DNA from: Anaspis maculata
Taxonomy: Eukaryota; Arthropoda; Insecta; Coleoptera; Scraptiidae
Length of the DNA: 64,000 nt
Direction: 5' to 3'
NCBI GenBank assembly: GCA_949128115.1
Contig: OX421968.1
Coordinates: 32,454,877 to 32,518,876 of the forward strand
Numbering within the stretch: position 1 is the stretch's first letter; every line of letters starts with the position of its first letter. This document shows, in pieces, positions 1-11,780 of the stretch. A model generated the notes under the pieces. It was given only the letters and a program-made list of their open reading frames with translations, searched no databases and had not been told where the DNA came from. The position numbers and the translations under genes were made by a program.

Positions 1-1597
1 TGTCTTTATTGCGCCGCCAACATAGAGAAAACCGCCCCCGATAAACTTGAAATAACATAATATTGAACTTTCTACCAGACCTGATGCTCTGGTGTTCTCA
101 TTTTTTGAATAATACATAGTTGCCACTTCTATACGTGAGCCAAGAAACATTTCGTCATCAATATGCGCCGCCGACATGAAAAAACTGCCAAAAACCGCCC
201 CCAATCACTTTAAAATGAAAAACATAAACCCGAAGACATAGCGATCTGATTCTTTCGGTATATAAATAGCTGACTAAAAATGGGAAAGGATGGGCTACTT
301 TTGGTTAGTCGCCGCCCCCAGATTCCGCCCCCCAAACGATAAAAAGTGCAATAAAATGAAAAACATGAACCCGAAGACATAGCGATCTGATTCTTTCGGT
401 ATATAAATAGCTAACTAAAAATGGGAAAGGATAGGCTACTTTTGGTTAGTCGCCGCCCCCAGATTCCGCCCCCAAACGATAAAAAGTGCAACTTTCACAA
501 ATGTTACTGATTGAGATGTTCCCTTAAACATTTAAGAACTGCCAACTCAAATTGTACAACATTTGCTCAGCCGAACGCTGCCGCTCCCACACGCCGCCCC
601 CAAAGTAAGAGATAAATGAAAAACATGAACCCAAAGACAAAGTGATCCAAGTTTTTCGCTGTATGGATAGCTGACTAAAAATGGAAAAGGATAGGCTACT
701 TTTGATATGGCGCCGCCTCCAGCTTCCGCCCCCAAAAGAAAAAAAGTGCAACTTTCAACAATTTTCACTGATTTAGCTGATACAGTCACCTCGAACATTT
801 AGAAACTCTTGACTCAAACTGTGCAAAAATTTCTTTGCCAAACTCTGCCGCTCCCACACGCCGCCCCCAAAGTGAGAGATAAATGTAAAACATGAACCTG
901 AAGACATAACGATCTAATTCTTTCACTATATTGATAGCTGACTGAAATTGGAAAAATAAAGGCCATTTTTAATTAGCCGCCGCCTCCAGCTGCCGCCTCC
1001 AAACAAACAAAAAATGCAACTTTCACAATTTTCACTGATTGTTATATTTCCCTCACATTAAGAAACTCCCAACTCAAACTGTGCAACAGTTACTTTGCCG
1101 AATGCTGCCGCCCCCACACGCTGCCCTCAAAGTGAGAGATGGATGAAAAACATAAACCCGAAGACATAACGATCTAATTCTTTCGCTATATGGATAGCTA
1201 ACTAAAAATGGGGAAGAATAGGCTACCTTTAACATGGCGCCGCCTCCAACTTCCACCCCCAAAAGAGAAAAAGTGCAACTTTCAATAATTCCCACTGAAT
1301 TACATTTCAATGTTACCTCAAACATTCAGAAACTCCCAACTCAAACTGTGGAAGAATTTCTTTGCCAAACTCTGCCGCTCCCACACGTCGCCCCCAAAGT
1401 AAGAGATGAATGTAAAACATAACCCTGAAGACATAGCGATTAAATTGTTCCGCTATATAGATAGCTGACTAAAAATGGGAAGAGATAGGCCACTTTTGAT
1501 TAGTCGCCGCCCCCAGCTCCCGCCCCTAAACAAAAAAATGCAACTTTTACAATTCCCATTGATTGTCATATTTCCTTAAACATTTAGAAACTCTCAA
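1..1597 (+). repeat. Left arm of a foldback element
   Basis: Position x in this arm pairs with about 6035 minus x in the arm at 4236-6034, so the two are inverted copies. The arm consists of about five tandem units of ~260 bp, visible as AAAAAGTGCAACTTTC-like starts near 481, 741, 1008, 1268 and 1532, plus two shorter ~140-bp units at 214-480. GC-rich GCCGCCCCC blocks alternate with AT-rich spacers. The outer end lies at or beyond the window start. Small ORFs here recur as mirror images in the other arm and are not genes. Foldback or Galileo-like organisation is inferred from arm structure; no transposase is visible. Confidence 0.85.
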
Positions 1598-3089
1598 CAG
1601 AGGAAATTCTGAAGTCACAATTTCTTGTGTTGTGTGGTCGAAAACGAACCGAATCAAGCATCAATTTAAATATAGACATATTTGGATTGTGTTTACAAAC
1701 AAGCGCATTGTATGAATCTCCTTACGAGATAACTGGGAACGTAATTAAAAGAAATAGTAGTAGCAGTTCCGTAGTCGTATTTTCCACAGTGCCGAGTTTG
1801 TTTGTCATCTTGACTACCCAACCTGCGTCTTTCGCTTTCGACGGGGAACGGTAGAAATGTAACTCTTCCTTTTTCCGGTTTCCACAGCGCGACTCGCACT
1901 CCAGATTCTCCGCCACTTTTTGTCACTATATCATCTTGCCACTTTCCATTCTAATGCCACTTTTGCTTGCCAGTCGTCGTACACGTGCCACTCTTATTTA
2001 AAAATGCAATGCTTTTGCAACCGACGACACCTAGTATATTCAAGATATTGAAACGTGCGTGGCTCACGTACTTTGTTGGAAAAAATGAACGCCGCGTTAA
2101 GTTAGATGGAAGCCATCAAAGTCACTAAACACCGCAACGCTCATAAGAGCCCACACAAATCTGCGGTTGATCCGTGCATAAACGTCGTTTACACGTTGGC
2201 CGTCAGATGGCGTATTTGATCTTGAAACTCGCCAATACCTGCCCCTGTTGGAAAGTGATTGCCGCAGTAGAAAAGTGAAGGTGGTCCTGTAGAGAGAATA
2301 AGCTATTGTGTTTTCTTTTTTATCCCCATCACCTGTTCAAATGTCTATTTAAGAGTTTAATATCCGTCACCTGATTTATCGAGGCAAAACTTGCGAAGCT
2401 GCAGAGCTATTGAACACTCCGCGAGTTGCACTCAACCCCTCGTGCTAGATATTTTTTTTAGACTCGGAAGTCAAGGTAGAATTCATTCAAGCTGGAATCT
2501 GTGGGTTCTTCTTTGCAGGGTTGACATATTCTAGGGTTATTTCAGTATTTGGTTGTGGAACTACCAATGGTTACTTTCACCAACACTCTGTAGTCTGTAT
2601 TAGTCCTTATACAGGGTGGCCCAACGAAAACGAAACAGACAAATTTTCGGGCACTTGACCTTATTTGCTTGTATACGGTAATATGTTTACTAGACGGACA
2701 TAAGCCCCGTCATGGGGTTGGCAAACTTCGATCCAGCCTCCTAGAAGGATCTGTAACCTTTCAATAACACTGAAATTTTCATTATCTTGAAAAATTTGCA
2801 TCCAATCGAGAAAAAATAGCACCGCTGTAAAGATAACTGAACCAGCTTTAAAATGATGTATCACTCAACCTCAATTGTCATATGAAATTTTCAAAGGGGC
2901 TGCCACCCTGACTACGGGGGTGAAACTCTACGGTTAAATCAATAGCCGTTGAATGTCCCCCTTGAAAACAAAGTTGACCTGTCCGGGCTTATTTCGAAAC
3001 AAGCGAATATGCCTCATGGGCATGAGGCTCAGTAGCGCGTTTCCTTTTTGAAGGATTAGTGAACGCAAGATGTTTATTAGGGTTCTATC
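1598..3089. other. Loop of the foldback, no recognisable gene
   Basis: Unpaired sequence between the foldback arms. I recognise no gene. The element end TACAGGGTGG lies at 2610-2619 and continues into ACGAAAACGAAACAGAC. A near-matching inverted end occurs at 8220-8253. Confidence 0.5.
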
Positions 3090-4030
3090 GTTATTTGGGC
3101 AGACATTTCAATATGGCGGCCAAAATAGCGCCAGAATCATGAAATTTTGCTTAAAAATCAAAATGATCGTACTATAGACAAGGCTAAGTTCCAAGTTTCA
3201 TGAAAATCGTTCCACTAATCTAATAAGAAATTTCAAGATGGCGGCAGAATGTTGGAATTTGGCTGGAGAATAAGAATGATCATACGAAACAAAGGTAAGT
3301 CCCAAGCTCCATGAAAATCGTTGAGTGATAAGAAATTTCAATATGGCGGCCAAGATGGCGGCGGGGCCTCAATTCTCGAAAATTGGATGTATCTTAATAA
3401 TGAAGTTCACATCTCCTGCAAATTTCACTCAAATTGGACTACTTTCAGAGAAATTCAAAATGGCGGATTAAAGATGGCGGCCAAGTGACAGGAATAGTTG
3501 GTCAACTTTATATTGTGGACACAATGCATTCGATTGGCGTTTGCACCACATCGATATCTCTTTTCGTTGAGGCATAATTCTCCTAGTTCTATCACTTTGA
3601 AACATGTTCAATATGGAGAATACAAGATGGCGGCGGGGCATCAATTGTCGAAAATTGGATGTATCTAATTAAAGTTCACATCACCTGCAAATTTCACTCG
3701 AATCAGACGACTTTCAGAGAAATTCAAAATGGCGGATCAAAGATGGCAGCCAAATGACAAAAATCATTGGTCAACTTTATATGGTGGACACGTACGCATT
3801 TCAATGGCGTTTGCACCACATCAATATCTCTTTTCGTTGAGGCATAATTTTCCTAGTTCTATCACTTCGAAACATGTTCAATATGGAGAATACAAGATGG
3901 CGGCGGGGGATCAATTGTCGAAAATTGGATAGATCTTGATGTGGTTCACATTGCCTGCAAATTTCATTTCAATCGGATCACTTTAAAAGAAATTTAAAAT
4001 GGCGGATCAAAGATGGCGGCAGAATAACAA
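3090..4030 (+). repeat. Tandem ~271-bp repeat rich in ATGGCGGC
   Basis: The phrase AAGATGGCGGCGGGG recurs near 3350, 3622 and 3893, and TTCAAAATGGCGGAT near 3452, 3723 and 3994, giving a period of about 271 bp over roughly 2.5 units. Short ATGGCGGC or AATATGGCGGCC blocks also occur inside each unit and upstream to 3110. It lies in the foldback loop. A fragment of the unit (GCGTTTACACCACATCGATATC) reappears near 6281, outside the right arm. No coding potential. Confidence 0.75.
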
Positions 4031-4235
4031 ACAAGTGAGTATGCCTTCACGTGCGTGAGTCTCAGTAGCGCATTTTCTCAAAGAGGCATATTGTGAACGT
4101 AAAGAAATTTGGTTGAAGGAGAAACACCATTCCTTGCCCACTTTCTTCACTCGAAACTCATTGTGATATTGTGTTATCAGAATGGGGTATTTGCCAATGA
4201 AATAGATTTGAATAAAAATTCTTCCACTCATCAAT

Positions 4236-6034
4236 ATATTTTTTTGTTTGAGGGCGGGAGCTGGGAGCGGCGACTAATCAGCAGTAGTTTATTCTTTCCC
4301 ATTTTTAGTCAGCTATCCATATAGCGAAAGAATTAGATCGCTATGTCTTCGGGTTCATGTTTTCCATTTATCTCTTACTTTGAGGGCAGCGTGTGGGGGT
4401 GGCAGCATTCTGCAAAGTAACTGTTGCACAGTTTGAGTTGAGAGTTTCTAAATGTTTAAGGAAATATGACAATCAATGGGAATTGTAAAAGTTGCATTTT
4501 TTTATTTAGGGGCGGGAGCTGGGGGCGGCGACTAATCAAAAGTGGCCTATCTCTTCCCATTTTTAGTCAGCTATCTATATAGCGGAACAATTTAATCGCT
4601 ATGTCTTCAGGGTTATGTTTTACATTCATCTCTTACTTTGGGGGCGGCGTGTGGGAGCGGCAGAGTTTGGCAAAGAAATTCTTCCACAGTTTGAGTTGGG
4701 AGTTTCTGAATGTTTGAGGTAACATTGAAATGTAATTCAACGGGAATTATTGAAAGTTGCACTTTTTCTCTTTTGGGGGTGGAAGTTGGAGGCGGCGCCA
4801 TGTTAAAGGTAGCCTATTCTTCCCCATTTTTAGTTAGCTATCCATATAGCGAAAGAATTAGATCGTTATGTCTTCGGGTTTATGTTTTTCATCCATCTCT
4901 CACTTTGAGGGCAGCGTGTGGGGGCGGCAGCATTCGGCAAAGTAACTGTTGCACAGTTTGAATTGGGAGCTTCTTAATGTGAGGGAAATATAACAATCAG
5001 TGAAAATTGTGAAAGTTGCATTTTTTTTTTGTTTGGAGGCGGCAGCTGGAGGCGGCGGCTAATTAAAAATGGCCTTTATTTTTCCAATTTCAGTCAGCTA
5101 TCAATATAGTGAAAGAATTAGATCGTTATGTCTTCAGGTTCATGTTTTACATTTATCTCTCACTTTGGGGGCGGCGTGTGGGAGCGGCAGAGTTTGGCAA
5201 AGAAATTTTTGCACAGTTTGAGTCAAGAGTTTCTAAATGTTCGAGGTGACTGTATCAGCTAAATCAGTGAAAATTGTTGAAAGTTGCACTTTTTTTCTTT
5301 TGGGGGCGGAAGCTGGAGGCGGCGCCATATCAAAAGTAGCCTATCCTTTTCCATTTTTAGTCAGCTATCCATACAGCGAAAAACTTGGATCACTTTGTCT
5401 TTGGGTTCATGTTTTTCATTTATCTCTTACTTTGGGGGCGGCGTGTGGGAGCGGCAGCGTTCGGCTGAGCAAATGTTGCACAATTTGAGTTGGCAGTTCT
5501 TAAATGTTTAAGGGAACATCTCAATCAGTAACATTTGTGAAAGTTGCACTTTTTATCGTTTGGGGGCGGAATCTGGGGGCGGCGACTAACCAAAAGTAGC
5601 CTATCCTTTCCCATTTTTAGTTAGCTATTTATATACCGAAAGAATCAGATCGCTATGTCTTCGGGTTCATGTTTTTCATTTTATTGCACTTTTTATCGTT
5701 TGGGGGGCGGAATCTGGGGGCGGCGACTAACCAAAAGTAGCCCATCCTTTCCCATTTTTAGTCAGCTATTTATATACCGAAAGAATCAGATCGCTATGTC
5801 TTCGGGTTTATGTTTTTCATTTTAAAGTGATTGGGGGCGGTTTTTGGCAGTTTTTTCATGTCGGCGGCGCATATTGATGACGAAATGTTTCTTGGCTCAC
5901 GTATAGAAGTGGCAACTATGTATTATTCAAAAAATGAGAACACCAGAGCATCAGGTCTGGTAGAAAGTTCAATATTATGTTATTTCAAGTTTATCGGGGG
6001 CGGTTTTCTCTATGTTGGCGGCGCAATAAAGACA
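4236..6034 (-). repeat. Right arm of the foldback element
   Basis: Inverted copy of 1-1597 with one extra ~200-bp unit at its inner end (4236-4437). Pairing is near perfect at the outer end, where 6001-6034 is the reverse complement of 1-34. Sequence beyond 6034 still resembles the arm (GGAGTGGCAGCTATG near 6060), so the true end may lie close to the microsatellite at 6126. Confidence 0.85.
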
Positions 6035-6125
6035 TCCAATATAGCCTAGCCCTCCTTTGGGAGTGGCAGCTATGTAACAGCGAAAAAATTAGAAAGCTAG
6101 GTCGTCTAGTTTGGAAAGTTCGAGG

Positions 6126-6188
6126 AACGGACGGACGGACGGACGGACGGACGGACGGACGGACAGACGGACGGACGGACGGACGGAC
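6126..6188. repeat. (ACGG)n microsatellite
   Basis: About fifteen ACGG tetranucleotides with one ACAG interruption. A second short ACGGACGGACGG run lies at 6331-6343, so the two bracket about 140 bp of sequence related to the 271-bp repeat. Confidence 0.95.
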
Positions 6189-7459
6189 AAAGCGGTTGCA
6201 ATAGCGATTTTCATCAAGATGGAAAATGCGCTAAAAACCAAAAGTCATCTTGACATCCCGGATATATGTACTATTGATCAGCGTTTACACCACATCGATA
6301 TCTTTCTTCCCTGAGGAGTTATCCCGGGTACGGACGGACGGACAAAGTTAAGCTAAAAGCGCCTTTTTCCCATTTTTTGGGAAAGTGCGCTGAAAATGTA
6401 ACTAGGCTTGTTGGCGCCTGTGGCAATGTAGCAATTGTGCGCCCCAAGGAAGTGAACAACCCAAGGGGGTCAGGCCCGGCTAGAGCGCCGCAGGTGAAAA
6501 TGTTCTCAGATAATAATAATAATAATGCTAATAATAATCGCAAATTCAGGCCGGAAGCTTCCATTTTCTCCCCCTCCAGATTTTTGATGACAATGGGAAC
6601 ACAATTATCTATAAAAAAAAATTAAAAATGGCCAATAAGATGATTATCATATTTTTAAAATCTTTCACTCGATCTTTCATAGAAAATAGGTGAAATCAAT
6701 AATAAACTCATTCGGCTCCTAGAAAAACATATTTTTAAAATCTTGCACTCAATCTTTTATGAAAAATAGGTGAATAAACTCATTCGGCTCCTAGAAGACG
6801 AACTCCCGGCCGTCCATTCTTTTGCAGTCAAGCTTCCCAACCCAGAAATAAAAACATTAAGACAAAGCGATAATCTTTTCACACAAAAAAGTTAACAGAA
6901 TACTAGGATAGTCTGTACACCGATAGAACGGACTTTTTTGAATTTCAGTGATGTAACCTATAGCAAACAAAAGCACCAAAGACTGTAACAACATAGGCAC
7001 GTTTAGAACTAATATTAGTTTTGTTCGGTTGGTAGTCTTACCCGGGCAAATTATTCCTACGCCAAGCCAATGGCATTACATTCAGCGAGTTTGACACTTA
7101 CGTACGATTTCTAACCTCCATTTCTCTATGATGTTTGTTATTTTTAGTCGGCTCGGCTGTTGTGAGTGGTGTGTAATAAAATCAGCTTCATTCAAAAAAA
7201 AAAATTTCTGATTCATTAAAATTGGTATTAAACTGGTGTCATTTAAAATTACCATAGCACTTAGCTGTGATTAGCGGAAATAAGCACCTCTTTCTAACTG
7301 GAATTTTAAATTTCGCGGGTAACGCTCGGGACTACTTTTCAAGCGGAGGAATCTGGTGGTCCTTTCTATCAGTGTATAGAGTATAGTACCTATAGGATAA
7401 TAAAGTTGAAAATTGAACAACAAAACAAAACTTGTCAAGTTATTGACAAAATATTTATA
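6189..7459. other. No recognisable gene; short tandem duplication
   Basis: An ~80-bp direct duplication occupies 6648-6727 and 6728-6797 (both end CTCATTCGGCTCCTAGAA). An 82-codon ORF at 6377-6625 contains an Asn run encoded by an AAT microsatellite near 6511; I do not recognise it. The rest shows nothing I can name. Confidence 0.4.
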
Positions 7460-8206
7460 ATCAAAATGGAAAAAGATGCACGTTGCTTCCCCATTTTCAA
7501 ATACCCAAGTAAGTAACTGAAGATGAATTTTATGACGAAAAAAAAAGGGAAATGAAAAAATCTTGAAACTTCAACCACCAAGCTGAACTTTTCTAGATTT
7601 CGATTCAAAAAATATGTCTGTAATTCCACAAATTCAAGCTTGACGTAGCTGTTTCATCGATTGAAAGTAGAGATGATATCTTTGTTAATCTTTCTTGGCC
7701 GACAAAGGGCGCAAATACGACTTGACAAGCTTCAGTTGCTGCATTTGAGATGAAATTTTTTTGCAAAATATAGAGAGGCCTCATCTCAGACTGGTTCGGC
7801 GCTCTTGTATTTATTTGGTGCAAATTGCAAGTGAATACATGCGGTCATAGTCAGGCTGGAGCTCGAAAAGCACCTAGACCGACCGGCGTTGGCGGAGGGC
7901 GCCGAGCGCGAGCGCTGCCTCATCCTTAGCATGCTACTTCCTGTGACGCCGTGCTCTTCAATTTTATCTGTTTTATGGCTGTTTTGGATCATGTCATGAA
8001 AAGGTGGTAGGAAAAGCCGCTTTTGGTTGTTTCATTTAAAAAGTTAGTGAAGTTGTAGGTAGAAGTAGATATAGGTTCAGGTAAAAATTTGGAATGAAAA
8101 TTGAAAAAAATTAGTAAAAAGTATTACTCAAGCTGAATTTTGCGCCCCTGGAATTTTTGCGCCTGTGGCAAATGCCACCTTCGCCACGCCCTAGTTACGG
8201 CACTGC
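7460..8206 (+). repeat. Dispersed ~750-bp repeat, copy 1
   Basis: Directly repeated, with scattered changes, at 15893-16651. Both copies run from ATCAAAATGGAAA to CGCCACGCCCTAGTTACGGCACTGC. Neither copy carries a long ORF in common. Copy 2 is enclosed by TACAGGGTGATC ends; copy 1 is not clearly enclosed, so the repeat's own termini are uncertain. Confidence 0.8.
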
Positions 8207-8219
8207 GAATACCCAAAAA

Positions 8220-8253
8220 CCTGTCTGTTTCGTTTTCAATGCGCCACCCTGTA
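8220..8253 (-). repeat. TACAGGGTGG element end (inverted)
   Basis: Reads CCACCCTGTA outward, and its reverse complement continues into GAAAACGAAACAGACAG, like the end at 2610-2641. These may be the two ends of one very large insertion or two solo ends of one family; the distance favours solo ends. Confidence 0.5.
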
Positions 8254-8340
8254 TAATTTATTTACCAATACCTACTTGTATATTGAATTGATTAGGTCGG
8301 GTCTAGCGATTTCAGAAACCACCCCTTTGATTTTGTTTCA

Positions 8341-8988
8341 TTGGTTTGGTTTTGGTTTGGTTTTTTTCCCTGGAAACTTCGTACCTCCCATTATTTTCCA
8401 TTATTACTACTATCTCGAGCTGATAAAGACGAGCAGATTTCTTCGGTCAGCATAAACACCGGGAAATCTGTGAATAAAAATAAAGCATCCACAAAGACGG
8501 CTGCTGCGATGACGGTTCCCAGTGGGGACGGCGCACCGATCAAGACCCCGCTAACCTATGCTTGCGCTGCTAAATCAGGCATGGTGGAGGCGTCAGATAC
8601 TCGCCGAACAGTGGCACTTGCTAATAAGGGCGAAAATCCGATAAAACACGCAGCAAAACCTAACAAGATAAAGAAGAGAAAAAACGACTTCATCATTGGT
8701 GGAGCATCGTCGAGCACAATCAAAACAATCCCAAAAAAAGCATACTTCCAGCTTTCAAGGCTCGACCAGAGCACTAACAAGGAATCCGTAATGGATTTTT
8801 TGAAATCCACGTTCCCGGAGGTCCAGTGTGAAGATCTGGATGAAAAACCTTACCAAAATCATAAGGCATTCAAAGTGATTGTTAACTTGTCGAACTTAGA
8901 AAAGACGAAAAATAGTAAGTGCTGGCCCGAGGGGGCGATTGTGAGAAGGTTTTTCCATCGGCGCCGAGGGATGCCAAACCAGACGTAA
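8341..8988 (+). pseudogene. ORF1 (gag-like) C-terminal remnant of the non-LTR element
   Basis: Open for 215 codons. Roughly the first 30 residues look unrelated to ORF1. Residues from about 100 onward are typical of insect non-LTR ORF1 proteins: a basic KKRK stretch, then KKAYFQLSRLD, and a C-terminal block with KAFKVIV, CWPEGAIVRRFF and a basic end, resembling the RNA-binding tail of ORF1 nucleic-acid chaperones. The expected N-terminal part is missing, so I call it truncated. It overlaps the ORF2 start by 70 nt in a different frame, an arrangement usual for these elements. In life it would coat element RNA in the cytoplasm. Confidence 0.65.
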
Positions 8989-11780
8989 AGGCCACATCTG
9001 AGTGTTTCAGCCCGAAGACCATCAGCTGCTTCTACCAGAATGTGAGAGGACTCAGAACAAAGACCTCTGACTTCTTTAGCTCTGCCTGTGCTTGTGACTA
9101 TGATGTTCTTGCCATATCTGAGTCATGGCTGGGTCCGGACATTGATGATGACGAGATCCTACCGGATTGCTACACTGTGTACCGTTGTGATCGGAACTTC
9201 AAGGCGACGTCGCTCACAAGGGGCGGTGGAGTCCTTTTGGCTGTGAATAACTTAGTCAACTCCAGATTGATTGATACTTCTTTTTTAGATGATCAGATAC
9301 CGTTTATAGACCTAATCGGATGTAGGCTTATGTTGGAGTCTGGTGCCATTGATGTTTTTGTCGTCTATGTTCCGCCTGCTACGGCTGACGAGGATTATGA
9401 GCGATTTATTGATGTTTTTACCGCTGCCGTCTCTGATCGCAACTGCGTTATAATGGGTGATCTTAATGCACCGGGGTATGAGTCCGATGCAGTAAATGAT
9501 AACAGAGCGTCATTTCTGAATAATTTTAAATGTTTTTTAAATGTTTATCAATGTAACGTTGTAAGAAACGTGAATGACAGACTGCTCGATTTGATTTTTA
9601 CTAATTTGCAGGAGCTATCTATTGACCGGGCGGCACCATTCGTTCCTGAGGATGAGCACCATCCGGCCCTTGAGTTTGACTTCTTGTCTAAACGAGACAA
9701 ATACAAACAATTTTCTGGTAGCAATGACTTGCTTGAATACAACTTCAAAAAGGCCAACTTTGACGTGATGTATGAGATGATGTTGTCTGCTGACTGGGGT
9801 GTTGTGTATGATGCTGAACAGACCGACCTTGCTGTCGACAAATTCTATGGATTGCTTAATTCTATTTTTGATAAATGTGTCCCTCGGAAAAAATATAAAC
9901 ATCGTAGAAAGACTTATCCACCCTGGTTTTCGGCCGATCTCATTGCCTTGCTAAAGAAAAAAGATCGAGCTCATAAGTTATACAGTAAATTCAAATCACC
10001 TTATCGTTTGAAAAAATTTCAGGAGTTGCGAAGTAAAAGTAAGTTCATGATTGATATCAAATACAAAGAATACTTGTCATCTGTTGAGGAAAAAATCAAG
10101 CACGAGCCGAAATACCTTTGGGAATTTGTTGACAGTAGGAGAGGTCGTAGTAGGATACCTGGAGTGATGACTGGTGATGGATGTGAGTATGAAAGGCCTA
10201 TGGATGTTGTGAATGGGTTTGCAGAATATTTCGGCGGTGTGTACTCGGAATCGAGTGAGTATGATTTGGATGATTGCGTGCATGATGAGGCTAGCCCCTC
10301 AGCCTATGCTGGGGCACTTAACATGAGTTCCATCAGTAAGGATAGGATACTTGATGCCATACGCAGGAGCAAGGACAGACAAACAGCAGGAATTGACCAG
10401 ATTCCCAACTTTGTTATTAAAGACTGTGCTCATGTGCTCGTTCATCCCTTGCATTTCATATTTAATCTCATTCTGAGGACTTCACAGTTTCCGCAAGCAT
10501 GGAAAAAAACAAAAATTTGTCCTGTTCATAAAAAAGGCGATAAATCGAAATTAGAAAATTACCGTCCAATCTCTATTTTGTGTAATTTTGCTAAAATTTT
10601 TGAAGTTATATTATGTCAGGACATCTCAAATCATGTTAAAAATGTAATATCTCCTCATCAGCACGGCTTCATGCCCAGAAGGTCTACTATGACGAACTTA
10701 GCATCTTTCTCTCAGTATGTAGTTGAAACCTTGGATAGTGGAGGGCAGGTAGATGTCATTTATACAGATTTTCAGAAGGCATTTGACCGAATCGATCATG
10801 GCATCTTGCTGCGGAAATTGAGAGCGGCTGGTCTCTCGGCGCCTCTTGTTAAACTTTTACAGTCTTACCTCTGCAACAGGGAATCATACGTCCAGCACAT
10901 GGGTAATAGATCTAGGAGCTTTACGCCAACTTCCGGAGTACCACAGGGCTCCAACTTGGGTCCTTTACTTTTTCTCCTCTTTATAAATGACATCTTGTGT
11001 GGGGTCAAGAGCCTGGGTCTTTTATTTGCTGATGACCTAAAACTTTTCAGTAAAGTCCAGTCGATTCACAGCTGTCTTGCCCTGCAGAGAGATCTGGACA
11101 CAATTGCCCTGTGGTGCGAGAAGAATAGGTTATTCCTGAATATTGAGAAATGTCACGTGGTGAGTTATACAAGAAGAAAAAATAAGCTAGAGTACCAGTA
11201 TGTATTGAATGGTGTGTGTGTTGCCAGGTGTTCCAACATAAAAGATCTAGGTGTCATATTCGACGAGTCCTTCAGTTTTGATATGCAGGTTAAAAGTTGT
11301 GTATCTTCTGCTTCAAGGATGTCAGGATTTATATATAGGAATTGTAAATGTTTCCCAAACAATTCTAGTCACTTGTTGCTTTACTCATCCTTAGTACGAA
11401 GCCGACTGGAGTACGGAGCTGTGATATGGCATCCTATTTACAATTCACAAGTAAGAATAATTGAGACTGTCCAGCGGAAATTTTTGAAGTTGCTCAGGTT
11501 CAGGGCGGATGGTGTATACCCTTGCAAAGGCTTCGATCACGGTGCTTTGCTGAATGAGTTTGATGTTGTGTCTCTCGACAGACGTAGATTGCAGATTGCA
11601 GTGACTTTCCTCGTTGGGCTGTGTCGCGGGAGCATAGACTGTCCCTACTTGCTGGGTCGGTTGATGTTTTTGGTACCTAGGGCTTCTTCTAGACTCCAGC
11701 ACACTTTCTACACTGAACGTCCTAAGACAAAGGACCCCGCACGATTCTTATGGGAAATGGGTCTCGGTCAAATTCCCTAA
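8919..11780 (+). pseudogene. ORF2: AP endonuclease and reverse transcriptase, C-terminus split
   Basis: 953 codons. Endonuclease domain, about residues 37-240: FYQNVRGL (N41), AISESWL (E68), RGGGVLLAV, VYVPP, IMGDLNAPG and EHHPALEF are the expected metal-binding and catalytic blocks. Reverse transcriptase, about 460-760: PVHKKGDKSKLENYRPIS, QHGFMPRRST, YTDFQKAFD, GVPQGSNLGP near 672 and the catalytic FADD at 703-706, then KDLGVIFD. The C-terminal LEYGAVIWHP region follows. The final residues KDPARFLWEMGLGQIP are encoded by the inserted palindrome. The true tail continues at 13507-13615 in the matching frame. The enzyme would nick target DNA and reverse-transcribe element RNA in the nucleus. 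All catalytic motifs are present; only the tail is displaced. Confidence 0.9.

Noticed and set aside
524..1422. Several 60-83 codon ORFs in the left foldback arm, mirrored at 4613-5511
   Set aside because: They are repeat-unit translations occurring as exact inverted partners, with no coding signature.
3090..4030. Regular repeats considered as a CRISPR-like array
   Set aside because: The 271-bp units are full-length tandem copies without unique spacers, in a eukaryotic context.
6126..6188. Repeated Thr-Asp-Gly-Arg ORF across the ACGG run
   Set aside because: It is a microsatellite translated in several frames.
2612..8251. One 5.6-kb element bounded by the two inverted TACAGGGTGG ends
   Set aside because: It would cross the right foldback arm and unrelated repeats; two independent solo ends are simpler.
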